Part shown: positions 45,905 to 57,726 of the stretch, piece by piece
How positions within the stretch are numbered: position 1 is the first letter of the stretch
Layout of the letters: each line of letters begins with the position of its first letter
NCBI GenBank assembly: GCA_963921795.1
Contig: OY997653.1
Location: 63,262,214-63,326,213, forward strand
Length of the DNA stretch: 64,000 nt
Source of the DNA: Nannobrachium achirus
Taxonomy: Eukaryota > Chordata > Actinopteri > Myctophiformes > Myctophidae
Direction of reading: 5' to 3'
Made by a program: the position numbers and the translations under genes
The notes under the pieces: generated by a model
Seen by the model: the letters and a program-made list of their open reading frames with translations, nothing else
Told to the model about the DNA's origin: nothing
Database searches by the model: none

Positions 45905-46535
45905 TTCTAGTGACGAATTAGTCTTGTTCACGAATGAGAGAAAGGGGAAGACGGAGAAGGAGATCAGCCGGAGAATCGGAGCAGCAGGAGCGTTTTTGCA
46001 GTCGCTAAATCTCACTGTGGTGAAGAAAAAAGTGTTGAGCCGGAAGGCAAAGTTCTCTGTCTACCGAACAATCTTTGTTCCTACTCTCACCTATGGTCAT
46101 GAAGTGTGGGTCAAGACCCAAAGTATAAGGTCGCCTGTGCAAGCGGCCGAAATGGGTTTCCTCAGACGGGTGGCTCCTATCTCCCTTAGAGAGAAGGTGA
46201 GAAGTTCAGTCACCCGAGACAGACTTGGAGTAGAACCGCTGCTCCTACACTTGGAAAGGAGTCAGCTTAGGTGGTTGGGGCAGCTAGTACGGATGCCCCC
46301 CGAGCGCCTTCCTAGGAAGGTCCTCGATGCGCGTCCCACTGGGAGGAGACCCCGTGGCAGACCTAAGACCAGGTGGAAGGATTATATCTCCACACTGGCT
46401 TGGGAACGCCTCGGTATACTCCCTGAGGGAGTGGAGGATGTTGCTCGGGATAAGGAAATCTGGAAGTCTCAGTTGGAACTGTTACCCCGCGTCCCGATTC
46501 CGGATAAGCGGTTGAAGATGGATGGATGGATTGAG
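45905..46535 (+). pseudogene. RTE/Rex-like LINE reverse transcriptase, C-terminal ~200 residues
   Basis: A single open frame encodes the C-terminal end of a non-LTR retrotransposon polyprotein: SRRIGAAGAFLQSLN, LSRKAKFSVYRTIFVPTLTY, FLRRVAPISLREKVRSS, LGVEPLLLHLERSQLRWLG, RRPRGRPKTRWKDYI and LAWERLG. These are characteristic of abundant fish LINEs. The 3' end (GAAGATGGATGGATGGATTG) is a GATG/ATGG tandem tail, which fits RTE/Rex3-type ends, but the clade is not certain. It is 5' truncated and lacks the endonuclease and catalytic YxDD region, so it is a dead-on-arrival copy. The frame's reading past ~46535 is non-LINE sequence. Confidence 0.85.
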
Positions 46536-46838
46536 TTTTCAATGTTACATAGTTTTCTGTGTTTCCTATTGTATTTCCTGGTGTTCCCCATGCGCGCCTA
46601 CCTGATCTATGGACCGATCGAAAGATTGGATAAAAAGGCTTCTTATTAAAGAACACGGAGGATACGGGTAATTATAGAATGCCGTACCGTATTTAGACAA
46701 GTGTGAGACTTTACTAAGCACTTTGTTTGTGTAGTTGTAGGGGACTAAATAAGTAGCTTTGCCCGAACCCATGTAAACACGGGAACATGACGGTCAGGGC
46801 TTGGTCTCTAGGACCATGCGCTACGAAGGGCTGAAAAT
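46536..46838. other. No recognisable feature
   Basis: Flanking sequence between the LINE remnant and the left inverted arm. Confidence 0.35.
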
Positions 46839-47045
46839 GTGAAACGTAGCCTCACCAAATGGACCTTTTAACAAACGATTTGAGCTTCTGTATCCGAGCA
46901 GAGTGTCTGATCACATTCAATAGCAGGTTGTGGGTGTCTGTGTGAGGGTGTTATAATGGGAGATCAGGTCAGAAACACTTCTCTTCTGCAGGTAGTTTGG
47001 CTTCAAGGCTGTTTTTCTTTTTTGGAGGAACAGACAGAGACAAGA
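46839..47045 (+). repeat. Left arm of the inverted repeat around the minisatellite
   Basis: Starts at about GAAACGTAGCCTCACCAAAT and runs through CAGGTAGTTTGGCTTCAAGG to GGAACAGACAGAGACAAG. It matches 55461-55737 in reverse over about 200 bp with few differences. Confidence 0.9.
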
Positions 47046-47121
47046 CTTTGGGAAACCCGGCCATTGTTATTTTAGCGCACGGCCCACAAGTTGGGCCCCT
47101 GCATGGACCACAGATTGGGAC

Positions 47122-50100
47122 TGGCTGGCCATACAGTGTTCACAGTGTCTCTGTGCTACAGAGAGAGACTGGCTGGCCATACAGTGTTCACAGTGTCTCT
47201 GTGCTACAGAGAGAGTCTGGCCATACAGTGTTCACAGTGTCTCTGTGCTACAGAGAGAGACTGGCCATACAGTGTTCACAGTGTCTCTGTGCTACAGAGA
47301 GAGACTGGCTGGCCATACAGTGTTCACAGTGTCTCTGTGCTACAGAGAGAGACTGGCCATACAGTGTTCACAGTGTCTCTGTGCTACAGAGAGAGTCTGG
47401 CCATACAGTGTTCACAGTGTCTCTGTGCTACAGAGAGAGACTGTCTGGCCATACAGTGTTCACAGTGTCTCTGTGCTACAGAGAGAGACTGTCTGGCCAT
47501 ACAGTGTTCACAGTGTCTCTGTGCTACAGAGAGAGAGACTGGCCATACAGTGTTCACAGTGTCTCTGTGCTACAGAGAGAGAGACTGTCTGGCCATACAG
47601 TGTTCACAGTGTCTCTGTGCTACAGAGAGAGAGACTGTCTGGCCATACAGTGTTCACAGTGTCTCTGTGCTACAGAGAGAGACTGTCTGGCCATACAGTG
47701 TTCACAGTGTCTCTGTGCTACAGAGAGAGAGACTGTCTGGCCATACAGTGTTCACAGTGTCTCTGTGCTACAGAGAGAGAGACTGGCCATACAGTGTTCA
47801 CAGTGTCTCTGTGCTACAGAGAGAGAGACTGTCTGGCCATACAGTGTTCACAGTGTCTCTGTGCTACAGAGAGAGAGACTGGCCATACAGTGTTCACAGT
47901 GTCTCTGTGCTACAGAGAGAGAGACTGGCCATACAGTGTTCACAGTGTCTCTGTGCTACAGAGAGAGACTGGCCATACAGTGTTCACAGTGTCTCTGTGC
48001 TACAGAGAGAGAGACTGGCCATACAGTGTTCACAGTGTCTCTGTGCTACAGAGAGAGACTGTCTGGCCATACAGTGTTCACAGTGTCTCTGTGCTACAGA
48101 GAGACTGGCCATACAGTGTTCACAGTGTCTCTGTGCTACAGAGAGAGAGACTGGCCATACAGTGTTCACAGTGTCTCTGTGCTACAGAGAGAGAGACTGT
48201 CTGGCCATACAGTGTTCACAGTGTCTCTGTGCTACAGAGAGAGAGACTGTCTGGCCATACAGTGTTCACAGTGTCTCTGTGCTACAGAGAGAGAGACTGT
48301 CTGGCCATACAGTGTTCACAGTGTCTCTGTGCTACAGAGAGAGACTGTCTGGCCATACAGTGTTCACAGTGTCTCTGTGCTACAGAGAGAGAGACTGGCT
48401 GGCCATACAGTGTTCACAGTGTCTCTGTGCTACAGAGAGAGACTGTCTGGCCATACAGTGTTCACAGTGTCTCTGTGCTACAGAGAGAGAGACTGGTCAT
48501 ACAGTGTTCACAGTGTCTCTGTGCTACAGAGAGACTGGCCATACAGTGTTCACAGTGTCTCTGTGCTACAGAGAGAGAGACTGGTCATACAGTGTTCACA
48601 GTGTCTCTGTGCTACAGAGAGACTGGCCATACAGTGTTCACAGTGTCTCTGTGCTACAGAGAGAGAGACTGTCTGGCCATACAGTGTTCACAGTGTCTCT
48701 GTGCTACAGAGAGAGAGACTGGTCATACAGTGTTCACAGTGTCTCTGTGCTACAGAGAGAGACTGTCTGGCCATACAGTGTTCACAGTGTCTCTGTGCTA
48801 CAGAGAGAGAGACTGGCCATACAGTGTTCACAGTGTCTCTGTGCTACAGAGAGAGACTGTCTGGCCATACAGTGTTCACAGTGTCTCTGTGCTACAGAGA
48901 GAGAGACTGGCCATACAGTGTTCACAGTGTCTCTGTGCTACAGAGAGAGAGACTGGCCATACAGTGTTCACAGTGTCTCTGTGCTACAGAGAGAGAGACT
49001 GGCCATACAGTGTTCACAGTGTCTCTGTGCTACAGAGAGAGAGACTGGCCATACAGTGTTCACAGTGTCTCTGTGCTACAGAGAGAGAGTCTGGCCATAC
49101 AGTGTTCACAGTGTCTCTGTGCTACAGAGAGAGAGACTGTCTGGCCATACAGTGTTCACAGTGTCTCTGTGCTACAGAGAGAGAGACTGTCTGGCCATAC
49201 AGTGTTCACAGTGTCTCTGTGCTACAGAGAGAGAGTCTGGCCATACAGTGTTCACAGTGTCTCTGTGCTACAGAGAGAGAGACTGGCCATACAGTGTTCA
49301 CAGTGTCTCTGTGCTACAGAGAGAGAGTCTGGCCATACAGTGTTCACAGTGTCTCTGTGCTACAGAGAGAGAGACTGGCCATACAGTGTTCACAGTGTCT
49401 CTGTGCTACAGAGAGAGAGACTGGCCATACAGTGTTCACAGTGTCTCTGTGCTACAGAGAGAGAGACTGGCCATACAGTGTTCACAGTGTCTCTGTGCTA
49501 CAGAGAGACTGGCCATACAGTGTTCACAGTGTCTCTGTGCTACAGAGAGAGAGACTGTCTGGCCATACAGTGTTCACAGTGTCTCTGTGCTACAGAGAGA
49601 GAGACTGTCTGGCCATACAGTGTTCACAGTGTCTCTGTGCTACAGAGAGAGAGACTGGCCATACAGTGTTCACAGTGTCTCTGTGCTACAGAGAGAGAGA
49701 CTGTCTGGCCATACAGTGTTCACAGTGTCTCTGTGCTACAGAGAGAGAGACTGTCTGGCCATACAGTGTTCACAGTGTCTCTGTGCTACAGAGAGAGAGA
49801 CTGGCCATACAGTGTTCACAGTGTCTCTGTGCTACAGAGAGAGAGACTGGCCATACAGTGTTCACAGTGTCTCTGTGCTACAGAGAGAGAGTCTGGCCAT
49901 ACAGTGTTCACAGTGTCTCTGTGCTACAGAGAGAGAGACTGTCTGGCCATACAGTGTTCACAGTGTCTCTGTGCTACAGAGAGAGAGACTGTCTGGCCAT
50001 ACAGTGTTCACAGTGTCTCTGTGCTACAGAGAGAGAGTCTGGCCATACAGTGTTCACAGTGTCTCTGTGCTACAGAGAGAGAGACTGTCTGGCCATACAG

Positions 50101-53100
50101 TGTTCACAGTGTCTCTGTGCTACAGAGAGAGAGACTGTCTGGCCATACAGTGTTCACAGTGTCTCTGTGCTACAGAGAGAGAGTCTGGCCATACAGTGTT
50201 CACAGTGTCTCTGTGCTACAGAGAGACTGGCCATACAGTGTTCACAGTGTCTCTGTGCTACAGAGAGAGAGACTGGCCATACAGTGTTCACAGTGTCTCT
50301 GTGCTACAGAGACTGTCTGGCCATACAGTGTTCACAGTGTCTCTGTGCTACAGAGAGAGACTGTCTGGCCATACAGTGTTCACAGTGTCTCTGTGCTACA
50401 GAGAGAGAGACTGGCCATACAGTGTTCACAGTGTCTCTGTGCTACAGAGAGAGAGACTGGCCATACAGTGTTCACAGTGTCTCTGTGCTACAGAGAGAGA
50501 GTCTGGCCATACAGTGTTCACAGTGTCTCTGTGCTACAGAGAGAGAGACTGTCTGGCCATACAGTGTTCACAGTGTCTCTGTGCTACAGAGAGAGAGACT
50601 GTCTGGCCATACAGTGTTCACAGTGTCTCTGTGCTACAGAGAGAGAGTCTGGCCATACAGTGTTCACAGTGTCTCTGTGCTACAGAGAGAGAGACTGGCC
50701 ATACAGTGTTCACAGTGTCTCTGTGCTACAGAGAGAGAGTCTGGCCATACAGTGTTCACAGTGTCTCTGTGCTACAGAGAGAGAGACTGGCCATACAGTG
50801 TTCACAGTGTCTCTGTGCTACAGAGAGAACTGGCCATACAGTGTTCACAGTGTCTCTGTGCTACAGAGAGAGAGACTGTCTGGCCATACAGTGTTCACAG
50901 TGTCTCTGTGCTACAGAGAGAGAGACTGTCTGGCCATACAGTGTTCACAGTGTCTCTGTGCTACAGAGAGAGAGACTGGCCATACAGTGTTCACAGTGTC
51001 TCTGTGCTACAGAGAGAGAGACTGTCTGGCCATACAGTGTTCACAGTGTCTCTGTGCTACAGAGAGAGAGACTGTCTGGCCATACAGTGTTCACAGTGTC
51101 TCTGTGCTACAGAGAGAGAGACTGGCCATACAGTGTTCACAGTGTCTCTGTGCTACAGAGAGAGAGACTGGCCATACAGTGTTCACAGTGTCTCTGTGCT
51201 ACAGAGAGAGAGTCTGGCCATACAGTGTTCACAGTGTCTCTGTGCTACAGAGAGAGAGACTGTCTGGCCATACAGTGTTCACAGTGTCTCTGTGCTACAG
51301 AGAGAGAGACTGTCTGGCCATACAGTGTTCACAGTGTCTCTGTGCTACAGAGAGAGAGTCTGGCCATACAGTGTTCACAGTGTCTCTGTGCTACAGAGAG
51401 AGAGTCTGGCCATACAGTGTTCACAGTGTCTCTGTGCTACAGAGAGAGAGACTGGCCATACAGTGTTCACAGTGTCTCTGTGCTACAGAGAGAGAGACTG
51501 GCCATACAGTGTTCACAGTGTCTCTGTGCTACAGAGACTGTCTGGCCATACAGTGTTCACAGTGTCTCTGTGCTACAGAGAGAGAGACTGTCTGGCCATA
51601 CAGTGTTCACAGTGTCTCTGTGCTACAGAGAGAGAGACTGTCTGGCCATACAGTGTTCACAGTGTCTCTGTGCTACAGAGAGAGACTGTCTGGCCATACA
51701 GTGTTCACAGTGTCTCTGTGCTACAGAGAGAGACTGTCTGGCCATACAGTGTTCACAGTGTCTCTGTGCTACAGAGAGAGAGACTGGCCATACAGTGTTC
51801 ACAGTGTCTCTGTGCTACAGAGAGAGAGACTGGCCATACAGTGTTCACAGTGTCTCTGTGCTACAGAGACTGTCTGGCCATACAGTGTTCACAGTGTCTC
51901 TGTGCTACAGAGAGAGACTGTCTGGCCATACAGTGTTCACAGTGTCTCTGTGCTACAGAGAGAGAGACTGTCTGGCCATACAGTGTTCACAGTGTCTCTG
52001 TGCTACAGAGAGAGAGACTGTCTGGCCATACAGTGTTCACAGTGTCTCTGTGCTACAGAGAGAGAGACTGGCCCATACAGTGTTCACAGTGTCTCTGTGC
52101 TACAGAGAGAGACTGTCTGGCCATACAGTGTTCACAGTGTCTCTGTGCTACAGAGAGAGACTGTCTGGCCATACAGTGTTCACAGTGTCTCTGTGCTACA
52201 GAGAGAGAGAGTCTGGCCATACAGTGTTCACAGTGTCTCTGTGCTACAGAGAGAGAGACTGGCCATACAGTGTTCACAGTGTCTCTGTGCTACAGAGAGA
52301 GAGAGACTGTCTGGCCATACAGTGTTCACAGTGTCTCTGTGCTACAGAGAGAGACTGGCCATACAGTGTTCACAGTGTCTCTGTGCTACAGAGAGAGACT
52401 GGCCATACAGTGTTCACAGTGTCTCTGTGCTACAGAGAGAGAGAGACTGGCCATACAGTGTTCACAGTGTCTCTGTGCTACAGAGAGAGAGACTGGCCAT
52501 ACAGTGTTCACAGTGTCTCTGTGCTACAGAGACTGTCTGGCCATACAGTGTTCACAGTGTCTCTGTGCTACAGAGAGAGACTGTCTGGCCATACAGTGTT
52601 CACAGTGTCTCTGTGCTACAGAGAGAGACTGTCTGGCCATACAGTGTTCACAGTGTCTCTGTGCTACAGAGAGAGAGTCTGGCCATACAGTGTTCACAGT
52701 GTCTCTGTGCTACAGAGAGAGACTGACTGGCCATACAGTGTTCACAGTGTCTCTGTGCTACAGAGAGAGAGACTGTCTGGCCATACAGTGTTCACAGTGT
52801 CTCTGTGCTACAGAGAGAGAGACTGTCTGGCCATACAGTGTTCACAGTGTCTCTGTGCTACAGAGAGAGAGACTGTCTGGCCATACAGTGTTCACAGTGT
52901 CTCTGTGCTACAGAGAGAGAGACTGTCTGGCCATACAGTGTTCACAGTGTCTCTGTGCTACAGAGAGAGAGACTGGCCATACAGTGTTCACAGTGTCTCT
53001 GTGCTACAGAGAGAGAGTCTGGCCATACAGTGTTCACAGTGTCTCTGTGCTACAGAGAGAGAGACTGGCCATACAGTGTTCACAGTGTCTCTGTGCTACA

Positions 53101-54368
53101 GAGAGAGAGAGACTGGCCATACAGTGTTCACAGTGTCTCTGTGCTACAGAGAGAGAGACTGGCCATACAGTGTTCACAGTGTCTCTGTGCTACAGAGAGA
53201 GAGAGACTGGCCATACAGTGTTCACAGTGTCTCTGTGCAACAGAGAGAGACTGTCTGGCCATACAGTGTTCACAGTGTCTCTGTGCTACAGAGAGAGACT
53301 GTCTGGCCATACAGTGTTCACAGTGTCTCTGTGCTACAGAGAGAGACTGTCTGGCCATACAGTGTTCACAGTGTCTCTGTGCTACAGAGAGAGAGACTGG
53401 CCATACAGTGTTCACAGTGTCTCTGTGCTACAGAGAGAGACTGTCTGGCCATACAGTGTTCACAGTGTCTCTGTGCTACAGAGAGAGAGACTGGCCATAC
53501 AGTGTTCACAGTGTCTCTGTGCTACAGAGAGAGAGGACTGGCCATACAGTGTTCACAGTGTCTCTGTGCTACAGAGAGGACTGTCTGGCCATACAGTGTT
53601 CACAGTGTCTCTGTGCTACAGAGAGAGACTGTCTGGCCATACAGTGTTCACAGTGTCTCTGTGCTACAGAGAGAGAGACTTGGCCATACAGTGTTCACAG
53701 TGTCTCTGTGCTACAGAGAGAGAGACTGGCCATACAGTGTTCACAGTGTCTCTGTGCTACAGAGAGAGAGACTGGCCATACAGTGTTCACAGTGTCTCTG
53801 TGCTACAGAGAGAGACTGTCTGGCCATACAGTGTTCACAGTGTCTCTGTGCTACAGAGAGAGAGACTGGCCATACAGTGTTCACAGTGTCTCTGTGCTAC
53901 AGAGAGAGTCTGGCCATACAGTGTTCACAGTGTCTCTGTGCTACAGAGAGAGAGACTGGCCATACAGTGTTCACAGTGTCTCTGTGCTACAGAGAGAGAG
54001 ACTGGCCATACAGTGTTCACAGTGTCTCTGTGCTACAGAGAGAGAGACTGGCCATACAGTGTTCACAGTGTCTCTGTGCTACAGAGAGAGACTGTCTGGC
54101 CATACAGTGTTCACAGTGTCTCTGTGCTACAGAGAGAGAGACTGGCCATACAGTGTTCACAGTGTCTCTGTGCTACAGAGAGAGAGACTGGCCATACAGT
54201 GTTCACAGTGTCTCTGTGCTACAGAGAGAGACTGTCTGGCCATACAGTGTTCACAGTGTCTCTGTGCTACAGAGAGAGAGACTGGCCATACAGTGTTCAC
54301 AGTGTCTCTGTGCTACAGAGAGAGAGACTGGCCATACAGTGTTCACAGTGTCTCTGTGCTACAGAGAG
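47122..54368 (+). repeat. GA-rich minisatellite, 42-50 bp unit, about 160 copies
   Basis: The invariant part is GGCCATACAGTGTTCACAGT followed by GTCTCTGTGCTACAGAGA. Units differ in the GA count after ACAGAG (steps of 2 bp) and in an optional CTGT or CTGG (4 bp), giving lengths of about 42, 44, 46, 48 and 50. TCTCTGT-GCT-ACAGAGA can form a 7 bp stem with a 3 nt loop. Rare variants include GGTCATAC (several near 48494-48722) and GTGCAACAG at 53236. No stop codon occurs in any forward frame, so frames above 1,900 codons appear in all three. The translations are pure repeat and are not evidence of a protein. Confidence 0.97.
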
Positions 54369-54515
54369 CCTGGTGGTGGTCATGCCAGCCCAGGAAACAC
54401 ACGCACGCACACTCAGCTCAGTCTGATCAGGTGTGCTGGAGGGCTGAGCACTAAAGAGGAGGCAGGCTGGACGTTTTGGCTGTGGGGCTTAATGGGATGT
54501 TTCTGTTTCTACCTT

Positions 54516-54573
54516 CTCTCTCTCTCTCTCTCTCTGTTTCTGTGTCTACCACTGCAGAGCAGAACTACCATCT

Positions 54574-54656
<83 letters not shown>
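54516..54656. repeat. (TC)n microsatellites
   Basis: Two pure TC runs (54516-54534 and 54580-54656) separated by 45 bp of mixed sequence. Confidence 0.95.
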
Positions 54657-54658
<2 letters not shown>

Positions 54659-54740
54659 GGAACATATACTGTAGTGGTGAAATGAGTGTTGGCTCAACAG
54701 CTCAGCACACAGCAGACTCAGCTCAGGTCGTTGGGCCTCC

Positions 54741-54812
54741 TGGGTTAGGGTTAGGGTTAGGGTTAGGGTTAGGGTTAGGGTTAGCCCTAACCCTAACCCT
54801 AACCCTAACCCT
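54741..54812. repeat. Head-to-head interstitial telomere repeat
   Basis: On the + strand about seven TTAGGG units (54742-54784) are followed directly by about five CCCTAA units (54785-54812), meeting at TTAG/CCCTAA. This inverted order, with the G-rich strand pointing inward, is that of a telomere-telomere junction. A short foldback element is the alternative. Confidence 0.92.
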
Positions 54813-55460
54813 CCTGTGAAAGGAATCTGTGAGACACTGTTGATACAACGATGGCAGGACATTCTTCAAACTGGGGGTCACTCAGGACCCCAGGGGGTCC
54901 CCAAAATATTCTGGGGGTCCCCAGATGATTATTATCTAACTAAGTGTAATACAATAATCTGAACATTTCTGAAGTTACATTTAATGACTTTTTAAAGAGG
55001 CGGTGCCATAGTGTTGTACTTTTTCTGGTTTTCATGTGTCTAGGAGGTTGAAAGTACTTCATTAGACCCCCTGGTGTGGTTGTTATGGGCAATTATGTAT
55101 TCCCTTTGTATTTTCGCCCGCTGCGGTAACATGCGATCGTATCGATCTCGCTATGAAACATCAGTAGCAGACATGTTTTGTTGTGTTTGATTACTAGTTC
55201 GTAGCGCTCCTATTCTGAATGTTTCTTTGGTTAGCAAGTAGCAAGCAACTGGCTAGCCAGCCACATAACAACACCAATAACAACTACGTCATCTGCTTTG
55301 CGACTGCTGTGATTGGTCAGGCGGTGAACCAATCGCAGAAGACTGCCTCTTTGGCAACGCCCATCCCAGAAACAGCTTGAGATGGAAGCGATTTCAGAAT
55401 AATGGAGTGAAACGAAATGTCAGTTCAGGCCGAGTGTCAGGCTATACTTCCTTACTACTG
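54813..55460. other. Unassigned sequence
   Basis: Near 54866-54925 are GGGGGTCC blocks (ACCCCAGGGGGTCCCC) resembling a hAT end. No gene is recognised. Confidence 0.4.
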
Positions 55461-55590
55461 GAACAACTTGTCTCTGTCTGTTCCTCCAAAAGAGAAAAAC
55501 AGCCTTGAAGCCAAACTACCTGCAGAAGAGAAGTGTTTCTGACCTGACCTCACATTATGAAAGCCTCCCTCCACTCCACCCCCCCCCCCC

Positions 55591-55621
<31 letters not shown>

Positions 55622-55737
55622 ACACACAGACACCCACAACCTGCTATTGAATGTGATCAGACATGTCTGCTCGGATACCGAAGCTCAAATCGTTTGTTAA
55701 AAGGTCCATTTTGTGAGGCTACGTTTCAAATCCAGCA
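55461..55737 (-). repeat. Right arm of the inverted repeat around the minisatellite
   Basis: Reverse complement of 46839-47045: CTTGTCTCTGTCTGTTCC at its inner side to GTGAGGCTACGTTTC at its outer side. It is ~70 bp longer because a poly-C plus (CA)n tract (55579-55628) expanded where the left arm has only GTGTCTGTGTGAGGGTG. Confidence 0.9.
55579..55628. repeat. (C)n(CA)n tract in the right arm
   Basis: About 28 C followed by ~11 CA units. It is absent from the equivalent site in the left arm. Confidence 0.95.
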
Positions 55738-55921
55738 GCAGTCTGTTCTGTTCGCTCACACACACCCATGATGAAAGGTCAGATGTCTGCCAGCTCAAAT
55801 GAAAGGCTGCTGGAAACCAGAAGACAGAGTGCTTTATTCCATTGCTGGGTGTCATAGGAAATGATCCCAGACAAGTAAATCACCCTGTAAGCAAGTATGC
55901 AGTAAAACATTGTCGAGAACA

Positions 55922-56197
55922 AAATGGTAAATGGTGCATTTATATAGCGCTTTTATCCAAAGCACTTTACATAGATTGTGCATTACATTCACCCATTCAC
56001 ACACACATTCATACACCGGTGGCGGAGGAAACCATGCAAGGCACCAACCTGCTCACCGGGAGCAACTAGGGGTTCAGAGTCTTGCTCAAGGACCCTTCAA
56101 CATTAACTCAGGGGGAGCCCGGATTCGAACTGGGAACCCTTCGGGAACCCTTCGTGCTCTAATAACGGTTTCTCTACCCCTTAGCTATGCCGCCCCA
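55922..56197 (-). mobile_element. tRNA-derived SINE with L2-like tail
   Basis: The reverse strand starts GGGGCGGCATAGCTAAGGGG (box A-like TAGCTAAGGGG) and has AGTTCGAATCC (box B). The body has the complement of GGAGCAACTAGGGGTTCAGA and the tail GTAAAGTGCTTTGGATAAAA, then TATAAATGCACCATTTACC. The tail resembles L2-type LINE 3' ends, which would let L2 machinery mobilise it. A short duplication (GGGAACCCTTC) lies inside. Confidence 0.78.
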
Positions 56198-56214
56198 GCA
56201 CAAGGGTTACAGTT

Positions 56215-57660
56215 TACAGTTTATAGTTTAGCATTTAGCCAACACATTTAATCCAAAGCGACTTACAATAAGCAGGTAATACACATCACTATAATAAGCA
56301 AGAATAACAACAATATAACAAATATAGGAATATCAATCTAGAAAAACAATAACATGGGTAGATCACGCACCTAATCAGTAAAATAAACTTCTAAAACCTA
56401 AAAACACTATCTAGCTTCATGTGTGGTCATTGAGGGAAGGGGAGTGTTAGGCCGGCTTTACACTGCCACTGGAATCTAGCCTGAATCAGATCTGAGTCAC
56501 TTCAAAAGTGGAATCCGATTTTTTTTAAATAGTCTAAATCCAAACATGTCACATTCAGGTCACATGAAATCCGATTTTGAAAAACCACATCCAGAGGTAG
56601 TTTCAAATCCGATCCATATCGGATCTGAGGACATCTGACACAGTCTGAAAGCAGCAACCACATCCACCCCATTGAGTTATATGCAGGTCACATGCAAGTC
56701 ACATCAAACTGGCCAAGCGTCACTTGCTGCGCGAGCAGCGAGACCCGAGCGCGGCTGTAAATTACATCATTACAGAGCGCGAGTATTTACTATTTGATTA
56801 CAGCGCACTGAGCACATGAGAAAAACAAAAGAGAAGAGAGAAAACACGTGAGCTAAACAGTGAAAACGAGAGAGAAGAGCGAAACACAAGAGTAAAGAAA
56901 AGAAGAGAGAAAAACAATATTAACGTGTGTTTACAAAGGTCTATTATGTCGCATTTCCTGAACGTAATCAGAACGTAATCAGCCAGCGTCGACGTAGTGA
57001 CGTAACGTCATGACGCCTACGTCGTTACCACGGTAACCAAAGCATACATGTCGCCACAGGGCAGCTTTGGGCTGACGCTGTCTGAATGCACAGATCAGAT
57101 CTGTGTCACTTGCAAATGCAGTGGGTTAGGGTTAGGAAAAGTCGGGCCAAAAGATCAGATTTGAGAACAAATCGGATTTGGGCTGGATTTGACTGCAGTG
57201 TAAAGCCGGCCTTACAGTAGTGAGTCTGTTGTTCTAATGGAAGCCAGGGAGTGAGTCTGTAGTTCTAAGTGCGACAGGGAGTTTATTCCACAGTTTGGGG
57301 GCCAGGAGGGCAAATTGTCTAGGACGAGTGGATTTTTGTCCTGGGGTTTTTAGCGAGGGTTCTGTCAGCATCCCTGTGTTGGCTGATCTGAGCGAATGGG
57401 TGGGGTTGTAGGGGTTGATCAGGTTTTGGAGGTATGGAGGAGCTGTACCTTTGGCTGCTTTGAAGGTCAGCATCAGTGTTTTGTATTCAGTGCGGGCCGC
57501 AACCGGGAGCCAGTGGAGGGAGCGGAGAAGGGGGGAGACGTTTGAGAATTTTGGCTGGTTGAAGACCAGTCGTGCCGTGGCATTTTGGATCAGTTGGAGA
57601 GGTTTAAGTGTACATGCTGGGAGGCCATGTGAGGAGAGAGTTACAATAGTCACGTTTTGA
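56215..57660 (-). pseudogene. L2-like LINE, 5'-truncated, C-terminal RT region plus 3' end
   Basis: Reverse-strand frame at 57234-57653 encodes LQLIQNATARLVFNQPKFSN, LLRSLHWLPVAARTEYKTL, SLRSANTGML and LAPKLWNKLPVALRTTDSL, typical of the C-terminal domain of L2/Rex1-type ORF2 proteins. After the Harbinger-like insert at 56450-57211 the element continues to its 3' end (complement of GCCAACACATTTAATCCAAA, 56230-56270), a common fish L2-type tail. There is no catalytic core, so it cannot move itself. Confidence 0.82.
56450..57211. mobile_element. Harbinger-like element, 762 bp, inside the LINE
   Basis: Perfect 16 bp inverted ends GGCCGGCTTTACACTG / CAGTGTAAAGCCGGCC, with TTA at both borders (56447-56449 and 57212-57214). 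The ends also carry AATCAGATCTGAGTCACTT-like motifs in both directions. The GC-rich and A-rich interior has no transposase. Confidence 0.88.
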
Positions 57661-57726
57661 TATGACAGATATTTGGATGGGTTCCCAAACTTTGCAGACT
57701 GCGAGCTCTCAAACTAATCATATATG

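Noticed and set aside
46997-54674. Three overlapping forward ORFs of 1,909, 2,527 and 2,393 codons
   Set aside because: They are translations of the minisatellite in its three frames. Unit length changes by 2 or 4 bp, so the phase is not maintained, and the starts used are non-ATG in two cases.
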